NCBI RefSeq assembly: GCF_030272615.1
Contig: NC_081408.1
Span: 620,804,476-620,868,475 of the forward strand
Length of the DNA: 64,000 bases
Reading direction: 5' to 3'
Origin: Cryptomeria japonica
Taxonomy: Eukaryota > Streptophyta > Pinopsida > Cupressales > Cupressaceae
The position numbers and the translations under genes were made by a program. Of this stretch, positions 22,842 to 33,263 are shown piece by piece (the first letter of the stretch is position 1; each line of letters begins with the position of its first letter). The notes beneath the pieces are model-generated. The model worked only from the letters and a program-made list of their open reading frames with translations. It did no database searches and was not told where the DNA came from.

Positions 22842-24170
22842 TTGCTTGTCCCTTCTTTTGACATTCCGACAGCAGATGTGATGTGCGTTCTTGTTGGTCC
22901 TAACTCCCCATGGTACAATGATGTATATCAATATTTGAAATCCCAAACCTTACCACCTAACCTTTCTGCTAACCAACGCTGAGCCTTCATCCGACAGACG
23001 GCCAAATATGTCATCATTGCCGACACCCTTTACCGTCGTTCCTTTGACCATACCCTCCTCAGGTGTTTGGATTCTGACGAAGCACAAACAACTTTACATG
23101 AGGTTCATGATGGTATATGTGGGGGCCATTTCAATGGTCTAAGCTTAGCCAAAAAGTTGATTCATGCTGGGTATTATTGGCCCACTCTGGAAAAAGATGT
23201 TCACGATTTTGTTAAGAAGTGCTACAAATGCCAGATCCATGGAAATTACATTCATGCACCAGCCCAAGAGCTTCATTCTGTCATATCTCCATGGCCCTTT
23301 TCTTAATGGGGATTGGATCTTATTGGCAAGATTCACTCGACATCTGCAAATGGACACAAGTTTATCATTACAGCCACAGAGTATTTTACAAAATGGATCG
23401 AGGCTATCCCCATGACCTGTATCACTGGTGTGCAAATTTCAAAATTCCTATTGAATTATATCATATGCAGATATGGGGTTCCACTTGCCATAGTCATAGA
23501 TAATGGTCGTCCCTTCAAGAATAAAGATGTCAAGGAACTCTGTGAAAAGTTTCATATCCAACACCATTTCTCCAGTCCATACTATCCACAGGGTAATGGT
23601 CAAGCCGAAGCATAAAATAAAACCATTATCAAGATCCTGAAAAAGGTTGTCAATGATGCTGGTTGAGATTGGCATGTACAATTGAATTCAGCCCTATGGG
23701 CTTATCGCACTTCTATCCACACACCTATTGGCGCAACACCTTATTCCTTGGTGTATGGTGCGGAAGCCATTTTACCTTTGGAAGTGGAGATTCCTTCTTT
23801 GCATGTTTCCTTGCAATATCTGATTGATGATGAGATGCACAAAGTCTCTCGATTGCATCATCTTGAAATGTTAGATGAGAAACGTCAGACAGCTCTGACA
23901 CATTTGCAAGGATATCAAAACCGTCTCCGTTGCTCTTATAATAAGAAGGTCAAAGGGCGACACTTCGAAGTGGGAGATCTGGTTTTAAAGGCAAACCCCA
24001 AGAATGCACAATCTACTAATGTCATCAAAGTCAAGTTTGAACCTAATTGGGTTGGGCCTTTTATAGTGACTGCAACCTATGGCTCGGGGGCATATCAGCT
24101 TGCCACTCCAGAAGGTGAACCTTTGTTAGATCCTATAAATAGCATGCACCTTCGCAAGTACTGGGCATAA
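22842..24170 (+). pseudogene. Element C integrase
   Basis: An HHCC zinc region (HDGICGGHFNG ... CYKCQ) lies at about 23105-23235. The catalytic core has the first Asp in GLDLIGKI (about 23310-23330), the second in 'VIDNGRPFKNKDVKELC' (about 23495-23545) and the Glu in 'YPQGNGQAEA' (about 23583-23614). The C-terminal part continues as an open 162-codon frame (23682-24170) with 'ATPYSLVYGAEAILPLEVEI' and a VGDLVL / W.GPFIV motif. No chromodomain is present. Stops occur at 22980 (TGA), 23304-23306 (TAA), 23613 (TAA) and 23664 (TGA). Confidence 0.93.
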
Positions 24171-24322
24171 TTTTCTATCAGCAGTTCTTCAAATATAATC
24201 CTGAAAAAAATACAATAAAAATCAAAAAGATAAAAAAAAAAACCAAAAAAAAGTGAAAAAAGTAAAAAACAAAGGAAAAGAACAAAAAAAAAAAAAAGTA
24301 AAGAAAAATGATTCGCCCTCTA

Positions 24323-24382
24323 GTGAAAACCTGGCAAACAGGTGCTTTGGGCAAGTACCTTGGTGAAAACCTGGCAAACAGG
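24323..24382 (+). repeat. Paired GTGAAAACCTGGCAAACAGG motifs
   Basis: The 20-base motif occurs at 24323-24342 and 24363-24382, exactly 40 bp apart. CCTG and CAGG around a GCAAA loop could form a small hairpin in RNA. Confidence 0.85.
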
Positions 24383-24606
24383 CACCATGTGTAAAAATGA
24401 TCATTGCTCTATCATCTATCATGACCTCTAGCTATGCTTGTCCTGACCCAATGTTTTGTTTCAGGCCTGCGATTGGTCAACATCATTGTCTTGCATACTC
24501 CGTTTCTTGTGCATATGTTTCGGTCCTGGCCTCTATATATGTCTTTCAGATGTGCATTGGGTGCATTCCCCTTGTCCTGATCAATCAATGGAACTTTTGA
24601 ATTTAA

Positions 24607-24840
24607 AATGTCCTGAAATAATCATAAAAAATTGAAAAATGTCCTGAAATAATCCAAAGAAATTGAAAAATGTCCTGAAATAATCCCAAAAAAATTGAAA
24701 AATGTCCTGAAATAATTAAAAAAAAATCAAATAATGTCCTGAAAAAAATCCCTAAAAATCAAATAATGTCCCAAAAAATCCCTAAAAAATTGAAAAATGT
24801 CCTGAACAAAATCCCTAAAAAATCAAATAAAGTCCTAAAA
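24607..24840 (+). repeat. 31- to 33-bp tandem repeats (AATGTCCTGAAAtaAtc...)
   Basis: About eight units begin AATGTCC (24607 onward), each followed by an A-rich tail with TTGAAA or ATCAAAT. The later units drift to CCCTAAAAA-containing forms. Confidence 0.9.
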
Positions 24841-25862
24841 AAAATGAACACAAAAAAATTGTAAAAACTCGAAAAGCAAAACAAAAAAATAATATATCCT
24901 CTTGGTGCATAAGATAGATCACTGAGCATACCTCCAACGACACGCAATCACACATGGTGCTTTAATGAAATCACGCATTAACAGATGAACCTTTTTCAAT
25001 CAAACCAGACATTCAAACTGATCAAATTTATCATATTGATCAACATCAATATCATTTGACCTTGTCACTACTATCATGGGTCTTATACAGGGTGTGGTAT
25101 ACTCGAAACCAGACTGTGTCCTGTCTTAGACGGGGTACCGCATGTCCTGAAACCAGACAACATGATCATCCTATCAACACTTTCAACTTTTGACAATGAA
25201 GATCAAGATGTTTGTTTGACTTATTGGAATTAGCGAGTCTTATCGTTTATTGATTTATCTTCGATCATGTTCCTATGTTGCTCAATGATGTCACTAAGTG
25301 ATTTAGAGTAACCGGGATGGTTCATGGTCCCTTTTGTTTTTTTGTTGTGTTTGCTGTTTGTGGAATGTTTGTCACAAATTGGGGCAACTATATCATTGGG
25401 TGTCTGTGATAAGTACGTTCGCTCTGTGAACGCCACACATACCTCGACCCTTGATGTATGCACCCTAGGATGATTCACTCATTCTTTGTGTGCAATGTGT
25501 CTGTCTTACGCAAAGGGATTGCATTATCGCTCTGGCCTTCATTGCCATGTTGTGTCACATCCATTTTGCCATATTAAATAAAGGTTCTCACCTACAAAGT
25601 GCATTAGTGAAAGCAAGTCTTTCTTCATCTCTAACTGTCCTTTGTCTCATTTCTTCTCACTAACATTTCTTCCGTTAGTCTTGGTAGTCTGTTTGCTCCT
25701 ATCATGTTCTATCATTCTTATTGATCAATTGGCCTCTTTTCTGGATGTTTCTGGCCAATTCCTCGAGGGGGCATGCATATGTCATTGTCATTATCTGGGG
25801 CATTTTCATTATTGTTCTTTGAAACAACGCTTAATATCGCATTGTCTCAAAGAGGGGCAAAA

Positions 25863-27386
25863 TGTAGACGTCTAAAACTGGTCAATGCTTGCGGAGTCGT
25901 ATTTTAACATTGGTGCATTGCCTTATTTTAGGTTTTTGCGTCGCATTAACATTTCTTCTATGTTGCGTACTTGGTCTTTATCATTTGCGAGCATCGAGTC
26001 CTTCTTCTGCATTCTTCATTTGTCTCTCTTTTGAATTTGGTCTTGTCGATAACAATCTTCAGTCATGATTTTGATCGATCTTATCCTGTCGCATCAATGT
26101 GCGTGTTTATTTATCATCATTTTGGACATTGTCAATCCTAATTAGGGTTTTGTCCTCTTTTCAATCTTGTCATTTTGCGATCGATTTGTCATTGATCGTT
26201 GTCCTCTTATCAATCTTGTCATTTTGCGATCGATTTGTCATTGATCGTTGTCATTTTCAATCTTGTCGACTTGCGATCAATTTGTCATCGATCGTTGTCA
26301 TTTTCAATCTTGTCATCTTGCGATCGATTTATCATTGATCATTGTTGTTTTCAATCTTGTCATCTGGCTATCAATTTGTCATCAATCGTTGTCATTTTCA
26401 ATCTTGCAATCGATTTGTCATCGATCATCGTCCTTCTTAATCATGTCAATTTGGATCAATTTGTCATTGTTCCTCGTCAATTGGTGCATTTATCAATCAA
26501 ATCACTTATCAACATTGGTCTTTTATCAAGTCAAAATCATAATCGAATTGACATCAATTATCTTTTGTCAAGACCTAATTGTCATCCTTGCATTTCTAGT
26601 TCATCTTCTAGGGTTTCATGATTTAGTCATTTAACCTTGTTTGTCATTTCCCCCTCTAGTTTGAATAGTTCCTAAGTCTTCTTGTCACAATTAAATGTTT
26701 ATTTAATTGGCTAACTAATTCCTCCCTCTTTGTGAATTAATTAATACATGAAAAATTGTTAATTAAATCACTTAATTCTTAATTTCCTCATTTTCTAATT
26801 TCCTAATTTCTAATTCATCTAATTTTCAATTTTCTCCTATATTTCTCCTAATTTCATGGGAATGACATAGCAAATTTGTCATAATTTTTCATAATTGACA
26901 ATCAATCAATTTTGACATAGTAATTTGTCATAATTGACAATCAATCAATCTTGCATAGAAAGTGTCAATTTGTCATAATTGTCATTTTTGATTTGAAATT
27001 TCCTTTCAAATCTCCTCATGCTAATCTTGTCTTTTCTCCAATTTATCTATAAATTGGATGAATTTCTTCAATCAAAGTCCCTGGTCGAATCAATCATGCT
27101 TCTAGTACCCTTATGTTGTCATGCTATCTTGTCAATCTTGCTTTCATCTCATGCGTATGCACTTGTAGGTGAGATCCACAAACAAAAGCAATTTGAAGGA
27201 GAAAGAAGGACAATGGAGCCACATGAAGGAGACATCTGCATTTGGTTTGCTTAGATTTCATTTTGAATGTCTTGTTTTCATGTTTTCATTGAATGTAATT
27301 AGGATTGGTCATTGCAATTGAGTTTTCGTGATTGAACTGGGCTATTGCTTATGTTGCTTTGATGATTTCCACATTTCCTATATATA
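25863..27386 (+). repeat. 3' LTR of element C
   Basis: It starts TGTAGACGTC after the purine-rich tract and ends CTATATATA. The 47-bp array (26162-26480), the palindromic module (26925-26940) and the TATA-like box (27047-27056) match the 5' LTR. It differs from the 5' copy by scattered substitutions and a few short gaps. Confidence 0.92.
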
Positions 27387-27391
27387 TATAT

Positions 27392-28382
27392 ATATGCTTG
27401 TCTGACTCTTGGTTGCAAGAGATTACAGGTATAGTACTACCTAGGTGTAAGGTTCATCTTCACCTGGATTCGCAGGGTTGAGTATACCTCTTTCGTCCTT
27501 AGAATTTGGGTTAGGTGGTTGTAAAACCTTCAGTTTACCATAGTCATACTCAAATGAGCATCGCTTGTGTTCCAGCAGTTTTCTTTTCATTTGGGTTTGT
27601 GGGTCGGGTAATTGGTTGGCTTACTTGGTTTGTGTGCTTGGTGTGTGGTAAATAGAGTATTTAACCCTAAGTATTTATTTTGATTTAATGTGTTCATTTA
27701 CGCATTTGTAATTGAGGAATTAAAATAAATAGGTTTCTTTTATGTGATTAATCATTAATTAAAAAGATCGCCCTATTTATGTTTGTAGTGAGTTTAATTT
27801 AATGGTTAATTTTAAATAACAAATTTATTCAGTTTATGCATTTTAAAAAGGAAAGATTTAAATTTATTCGAAATAGAAACAATTTAATCTCTTTTGCTTT
27901 TTGGAATAGAAAGATTAATTTTAATTATTTAAGAAAATCAATTTTGATTAGAAAAGTGAAGTGAGTTTTATTCATATTTATTTTATATAGTGTGTAAGAT
28001 TGATTTTGAGAATTTAATTTAATTAAAAATATTTTACCCTCATTAATATTGTGAAATGCAACTTTTAGCTTTGTTAATTAAAAATTAAATGAGGGAGAAA
28101 AACATTTCTTTTAATTAACTAAATTTATAATCTCAATGCATAAACAATTCAACTATGAGATAATTCCATAAACTTAATTAATTAATTAATTAAATGAAGT
28201 TGCAAGCTGCATGATATTAGAAATATATTTTTATTTAAATTTTAGTGGAAAAATAAATTAGATTAATTATATTTATTGTTCCTAGAATTTTAAATAAATA
28301 AATAAAAGAATAAATTTTAAAAAATGAATAAAAGAATTAATTGGAATTAAAGTATTGTTTTAATTCTTTATTTAGAAAATTA
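27392..28382 (+). other. Element F, middle part
   Basis: AT-rich F sequence between element C and the LINE. No ORF is supported. It is rich in TTAATTAATTAA-type motifs. Confidence 0.6.
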
Positions 28383-28461
28383 ATTAATTTGCATGAGAAA
28401 AGAAAAGAAAGAATAGTGATTTTTAATTATTGCATGTTAGCTTATCTTTTGTTATAAAATT
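28383..28461 (+). repeat. 79-bp direct repeat flanking the LINE, left copy
   Basis: It matches 30019-30097 with only two differences (AGTG/AATG and TGCATG/TGTATG). It brackets the LINE fragment, so it is read as an unusually long target-site duplication. Confidence 0.85.
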
Positions 28462-28624
28462 TTTATATTAGATATCGAGAGTTCAAAAAAAAGTTAGGCC
28501 AAGTGTTTATACAAGACTAGGGGATAGGGGGCAAGACCTCAACCGTCAAAATGAGGAGCCAGAGAGAGGGTTATATACAATTATCTCTTATAACCAAAAA
28601 GAGGAGACATATCAGAGTAAATCC

Positions 28625-28930
28625 CTATTGGAGAACCTCATCCAAGTCCTCCATCCATGTGGTCCAGCCTTGTTCTCCTTCCATCCAGACCACCTTCTTT
28701 CTTGCTAGGATCTGGGAGCACATCTCAATCCTGTTGAAGGGAGGGGGCCTGTTGTCCTGTAGATCCTTTATTAGTTTCTTCACTACCTTGTCAAAGGAGA
28801 CTTGGTTCTCAGCAAGCCTAGCCCATTCGTAGCCGTCTTGCATCTCATAGACAAACATGGTTGCTCTTCCATCCTTCAAAAATCGTAGTAGCTTGTTTCT
28901 CTCAAGGTTCATAAGAAAACAGACCTGCAC
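28625..28930 (-). pseudogene. LINE ORF2 extreme C-terminus
   Basis: A 101-codon minus-strand frame lies just downstream of the zinc-binding domain frame, separated by stops near 28931-28954. It is charged and W-rich ('EGEQGWTTWMEDLDEVLQ'). No domain is recognised. Its position suggests the tail of the LINE ORF2 protein. Confidence 0.5.
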
Positions 28931-28954
28931 AATAATTTTGTAATGTGTGAGTTT

Positions 28955-29785
28955 TTAAAAAAACTTAGTACGTTCCCTTGTAATACCTTGGAACTTCTCT
29001 TCATTTTTAAGTTTCCAAATAAACCAAAGAATGTAAGAAGATAAAATTTGACACACTAGATTAGTATCCTTCCTCAATCCATGAATAAAACCAGTAACTA
29101 TATCATAAGTGAAAACAGATTCTGTGATAGCAATTCCAAATAGAAGCCACACTTCTCTAGCAAAGGGACAGTCAAAGAAGATGTGACGCGCAGTCTTAGG
29201 TTTTCTGCAGACAGAACACCGATCATATGCAGCTGATTTATTCCTAATCAGTAATCTATCTAGCATAAGTTGCCATCTGAAATATTTGATCTTAGGGGGG
29301 ATGGGGGACCACCAGAGCTTCTCAAATGTTTTTTGCCAAGTATGGGGGGTATGATTTACATACCACAGAGTGTTGATATGTTCAATTACAGCAGTGTCAC
29401 TATTGAGCAAGGTATAGATAGATTTGGCTTTGATCTGAGGGAGGGTGGAGCCATCCTTCCAAAGGAATGATAGGTGCCTATGGGCGTCTACTTGGGTGTT
29501 CTTTGGGAGATCAAGGGAAGCGCAAGCAGTTTTAATCATATTGTATGTCTTCTTATGTGAAGCAGGGAGATCATATTTAGTACTAAGAGCCTCCCAGCTG
29601 ATAAGATTATCATGTTCTAGAATATCCATAATATACTTGATTCCTTTATTATGCCAGAGCTTAGCAGAGCAGCCTTGGGTTAAGGCCAGGGGTTTGGAGC
29701 TATGATGCAAGTTCCACCATATTGACCTTTCACCGTGGAGGGTATTTTCACAATTGAAGCTTGAGTTGTTAATGAGACCACACAC
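28955..29785 (-). pseudogene. LINE ORF2 C-terminal zinc-binding domain (zf-RVT type)
   Basis: A 276-codon minus-strand frame matches the conserved C-terminal region of plant non-LTR RT proteins: 'KLWWSPIPPKIKYFRWQLML', then LDRLLIRNKSA, then 'CSVCRKPKTARHIFFDCPFA', a C-x2-C-x7-H-x4-C arrangement, and REVWLLF. The text upstream on the minus strand (29786-29970) continues the same protein in frame through a TAG and reads PWKILIRNNIQNG and then FPVSVQG. The RT and endonuclease are absent because of 5' truncation. In a full LINE this protein drives target-primed reverse transcription; here it is a fragment. Confidence 0.88.
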
Positions 29786-30018
29786 ATGCTCCTAGGCTTT
29801 ACAGATGGATTTAAAAACCCAGGTGCCTTGGACAGACACAGGGAAACCGCCTGCAATTAAGTCACTGAAGGGGAGGGCTTTCCAAGTTTTGGCTTTTTTA
29901 GGAACACCGTTTTGTATGTTGTTTCTAATGAGGATTTTCCAAGGTTCTTGACCTTCCAGTGAATGAAAAATTCATTTGGCAGCAAGGGAATGAAAAATTA
30001 GAAAATAAAATAAAATAA

Positions 30019-30097
30019 ATTAATTTGCATGAGAAAAGAAAAGAAAGAATAATGATTTTTAATTATTGTATGTTAGCTTATCTTTTGTTATAAAATT
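30019..30097 (+). repeat. 79-bp direct repeat flanking the LINE, right copy
   Basis: Partner of 28383-28461. An additional TTAGAAAATAAAATAAAAT string occurs both before (about 29998) and after (about 30096) this copy, so the right junction also has a local tandem duplication. Confidence 0.85.
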
Positions 30098-30740
30098 AGA
30101 AAATAAAATAAAATTACTTTTATTCTAAATTTAGTTTTTTTGAGAAAAAGCTATTGAACCTAGAATTTTACTTTAAATAGGGAATAGGTCTTTATTTTAG
30201 ATACACGGGAAACAGGTCAAGAATTTAGGTGAAGAAATTTATTGGAAGCTTATTGAAAATATTAGGGCTCTTCTATAGATTTCTTCCAGGAAAGCTATAC
30301 TAGGTTGGGTGGCTTCTTTGATTTGTTGGTTTTTAAGAAAATAATTCTATTTTTCTCTGAATGGTGTGTGTGTAAATTATTTGTCAGATCCAAAACCCTC
30401 TTCTGGTTAATTCAGGTTTTGATTTAAAATTCTTGCTTGATATTAATTTTCTAGTTAATGGGAGTAATTTAATTTTGAGAAAATTAGGGAAATTATTATG
30501 AAAAAAATTATTCTCTCTTGTTGATTTGTTCTGATAGTTCTTTAAATAAATCTCTGTGAAATTAGTTGATTTCTTTAGAAATAAATTTAATTGTGAATTA
30601 AATTTATTGGTTTATCTAGTTTAAAGAAAAAGTAATTGGAATAAAATTCTGTGAATGAATTTTATTGAGTTGGGTATTTTATTTCTATGTAAATTCTGTC
30701 AAAAGGGTTTTAATGAATTTGGAAATTATTTACATGTTTA

Positions 30741-30828
30741 AAATAAATAAATAATAATAATAATTAAAAAATAAAATAATTAAAATAAATAAATAAAGAA
30801 ATAAATAAATAAATAATCATAAAAAAAA
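30741..30828 (+). repeat. ATAA-rich microsatellite
   Basis: Interrupted ATAA, ATAAT and AAATAA units give nearly 90 bp without G or C apart from isolated bases. Confidence 0.85.
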
Positions 30829-30912
30829 ATATTATAACATATTAAATTTAAAGTGGGTTTTAAAATGTTTAATTGTTCTATTAAATATTAATTAATATAT
30901 ATGTTAATCATG

Positions 30913-30941
30913 ATTATATATATATATATATATACACACAC
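30913..30941 (+). repeat. (AT)n(AC)n microsatellite
   Basis: A run of alternating TA passes into ACACACAC. Confidence 0.9.
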
Positions 30942-32526
30942 TTAATTCGTTAATATTGTGTATTATTAAATTATTAATTGTTTATATTTTTGGGGATAAA
31001 TAAATATATAATAATTAATATTTAATTTTGGTATCTGTTTTATTGAGGAAGTATCTTTTTGGGAAAAAGATAAAATATTATTTTATTTGGAAAATTGTTG
31101 AAATGAAATATATTTATTAAATTGATAATTTTTAAATAATATTTTATTCAGGAATATATTATACGATATGCTATTGGAATTATTGGAAATTTAATAATGT
31201 ATTGTTTGGAAAATTGGTAAGTTAATGAGATTTTCATTTAGTAAAATAAATGGTTAGTTTATATTTTTCCTCTATATTGAGACATAGACAAATGGACTAT
31301 TGCAATTGTGGTATTGTATTCTCCTCATTATGGTGATTTTTTGTTAATATATTTTGAAAACTTAGATCATTTAGAAAACTTGATCGACTTTTATTGTTTA
31401 AACCAATAGGAAAGAAGATTGTCCTTTTTTGGTTATTGCCTATGCAAGTTTAATTTCTTTATTCGTTTTTGTTTAAAGTAATGGCAAGGCCTTGATATGT
31501 TTGTTTGAACCCTGTTGTTTGGTTGATTTGGGGTACTTGTTTATGTCTTCGGTTTCTAGTTTGGTTGTTGCCTTGTGATGGTGTTTTAACTGGTCTTGTC
31601 CTTTATGCGGGTGTCAAGTGGTGATTTGTGGTTGGCCATAGCAAGTTAGGTCTCTAGTTAGAGTATTGTCGAGCAATGGACCTTGTATTAGCTTTTGATA
31701 TTTTCAGTTGGATCCGTTTCTTTGTAGGGATCATTTATGTAATTATTGACTGATGTGGTCGGTTGTTTATTGGTATGATTTGCCTTGATGGCAGGAATGT
31801 AAATGATGCTGAACTTATGTACCCTAAACTTATTTAATTATCAGAGGGGTCTTGCAGTTGAGCAGACCCGAAGATGTAGCTCTCTAGGGGTGAACTCCAA
31901 GATCATTTTGGTGTTATGTGTTGCTTTTGTTCTTATGTTTCATGTTTTAGTGTTAGCATGTATGGATGGAATTTTGATAGAATGTGTAAGTGGATTAGAT
32001 GAAATTAATTGTAATGCATGTGTTCAATCATCTCTTTATGTAGTAATGTGGTTCATGAAAGAGTGTAGTTGATTTGCAGAATGTATTCTATAATTGTTAA
32101 GGAAATTAAGTATGCATGGAAAGATCTCGTTAGTTTATGATGAAATTCAAGTGTGTTATTAAATTGGATGCATGACTAAAATTTTATTGAAAAGTATGGA
32201 CAAAGGGTATGAATAAACCTTAATGGATGAACTTTATCTTGTGATCTATATTTTGTCTTGCTAAAAGAAATTATCCTTGTTTAAGAATTTTCTCGTTATT
32301 AAGACAATCAACTTATTGGATTAATTAGTGTAAGTTAAGTTAAATGTGGAATTAAGTAATCACGTTGGGAAACTCTTTAGGTGATAGTTGATGTCTTCTG
32401 CTATGTAATCTGTACTTTGATATCTTATTGTATCTTTATGTTGTGTCTTATTTAAAAAAAAAATTGTTGCACTCCATTTGTGTGTTTTAGCTTTATCCCT
32501 TCGGGGTTTCCTGGTGGGGCATTACA

Positions 32527-32531
32527 AAATC
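32527..32531. repeat. Target-site duplication of element F, right copy
   Basis: AAATC, identical to 12044-12048, immediately follows the CATTACA terminus. Confidence 0.88.
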
Positions 32532-32959
32532 AGTGCAGATTTAGGAATAATCAAAATACAAACTTACCCACCGGTCAATGTTCCAAATGCAATAATAATG
32601 GTCATAACTCAGACAATTGTAGAATGAATGTGAAATGCTATGTTTGTGGTATATTTGGACATTTATCTAATCAATGCAGAACTCAAACCGGTCAAGATTA
32701 TGGAAAAGATATTTAGAAAAACAATGTAACTTGTTATGCATGTAACAAGATTGGGCATATTGCAAAATTTTGTAGAAGCAAGAGTGTACCGACAAACAAT
32801 AAATGATCTAATGAAAAAGGCAAAGAAAAGGTGACTAAAATCAAGCAAGAATTTTCTAAGAAATGGATTAGGAAGAGAGATCAAAGGAATGATGAATCTA
32901 TCATTGCATCGATAGAACAGAGTAATCCTGCACTGGCAGGAGATTCTTCATCCAACTAA
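32532..32959 (+). pseudogene. Element B Gag, C-terminal part (CCHC knuckles)
   Basis: The frame resumes the knuckle interrupted by F ('QCRFRNNQ'). It continues with 'CSKCNNNGHNSDNC', 'CYVCGIFGHLSNQC' and, after a TAG at about 32714, 'CYACNKIGHIAKFC'. With the split one this gives four CCHC knuckles (C-x2-C-x4-H-x4-C), more than the one or two of usual copia Gag. A basic K/R/E-rich tail ends at the stop near 32957. Element D has the same four-knuckle arrangement, with its third degenerate. Confidence 0.88.
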
Positions 32960-33263
32960 GGAATAATCCTTAGGGGTAAGGCAACTAATTGAAGATCATG
33001 CATGTACCCTCGGTTGATGGTAAGAAGTTCTAATTTTTCTTTACCAATAGATATGTGGAGTTTTCACTTCACTGGTGAAGCATTTATTGCAGTTGTAAGT
33101 TAATTTTTGGTTATAAAGGCATTGTAACTTCTCATTTCTACTTACCAAGCATCCAAGCATTCGAAGAGAGAAAAATTGAGCAAAGGCATTCTAAAGGAGA
33201 AGAAGCAAAAGGTTTTTTAGAGCATTCAAGGATTTCTCAACTAAAAGGTATTTATCTTTCACA
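32960..33263 (+). promoter_or_regulatory. Spacer between Gag and ORF2 in B, TATA-like box
   Basis: This stretch of about 300 bp is non-coding. It has GAAGCATTTATTGCAG near 33076-33091 and a TATA-like GGTTATAAAGG at about 33110-33120, roughly 145 bp before ORF2's ATG (33264). Element D has a comparable spacer with GGAGCATTTATTATGG and CTATTTAAAAGG before its ORF2. An internal promoter or a spliced leader are both possible. This is inference from conserved position. Confidence 0.4.

Larger units (their letters stand above)
24171..25862 (+). other. 3' untranslated region of element C
   Basis: This 1.7 kb lies between the integrase stop and the 3' LTR. It has an A-rich tract (24205-24300), two copies of a GTGAAAACCTGGCAAACAGG hairpin motif (24323 and 24363) and a 31- to 33-bp tandem array (24607-24840). 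It ends in a purine-rich AAAGAGGGGCAAAA segment (25849-25862), the presumed polypurine tract. No domain is visible in the frames present. Confidence 0.75.
12275..27386 (+). mobile_element. Element C: 15.1 kb Tat/Ogre-like Ty3/gypsy element
   Basis: The LTRs are 12275-13824 and 25863-27386, both starting TGTAGACGTC. The candidate target duplication is TATAT, weak because the right side lies in an AT run. The order is primer site TGGTGAACCCGAC, a 2.1 kb leader, Gag, a Tat-style zinc knuckle, protease with a C-terminal G-patch, RT, RNase H, a second RNase H, integrase, and a 1.7 kb repeat-rich 3' untranslated part. The second RNase H, long leader and size are hallmarks of the Tat/Ogre lineage. 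Stops (mostly TAG, TAA or TGA at Gln or Arg codons) and frame changes break every domain. It sits inside F, so it is the last of the A-B-F-C series. Confidence 0.92.
28462..30018 (-). mobile_element. 5'-truncated LINE fragment
   Basis: This minus-strand insertion lies inside F. Its coding text starts mid-protein near 29960 and runs to about 28625 with at least one stop, as expected for LINE copies truncated at the 5' end. No clear poly-A tail remains at its 3' end (plus-strand left side); only TTTTTATATT and a run of eight A lie there. It is bracketed by 79-bp direct repeats. Confidence 0.82.
12049..32526 (+). mobile_element. Element F: probable large solo LTR inserted in B's gag, itself split by C and a LINE
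   Basis: F is bounded by perfect AAATC duplications. It starts TATAGTACCCCT and ends GGTGGGGCATTACA, an inverted-ended pair (TGTA...TACA with one change) typical of LTR termini. Without C (12275-27386) and the LINE (28462-30018) it is about 3.8 kb and AT-rich. It has no gag or pol motif and no internal long repeat of its start near its end. A solo LTR of a gypsy element fits best; a non-coding LARD-like element is the alternative. The strand is set by the TGTA start and is not proven. Confidence 0.75.
30098..32526 (+). other. Element F, right part with its 3' terminus
   Basis: This AT-rich stretch includes an ATAA/ATAAAT microsatellite (30741-30828) and an (AT)n(AC)n run (30913-30941). It ends GGTTTCCTGGTGGGGCATTACA before the AAATC duplication. 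One frame, 31803-32072, lacks any recognisable domain. The terminal 80 bases resemble gypsy LTR ends. Confidence 0.65.

Noticed and set aside
24387-24600. 67-codon ORF 24397-24600 after the integrase of C as an extra gene
   Set aside because: It is short, Cys/Val-rich, without a domain, and within the repeat-bearing 3' region.
31803-32072. 89-codon ORF in F
   Set aside because: No recognisable domain, in AT-rich LTR-like DNA; its length is expected by chance.
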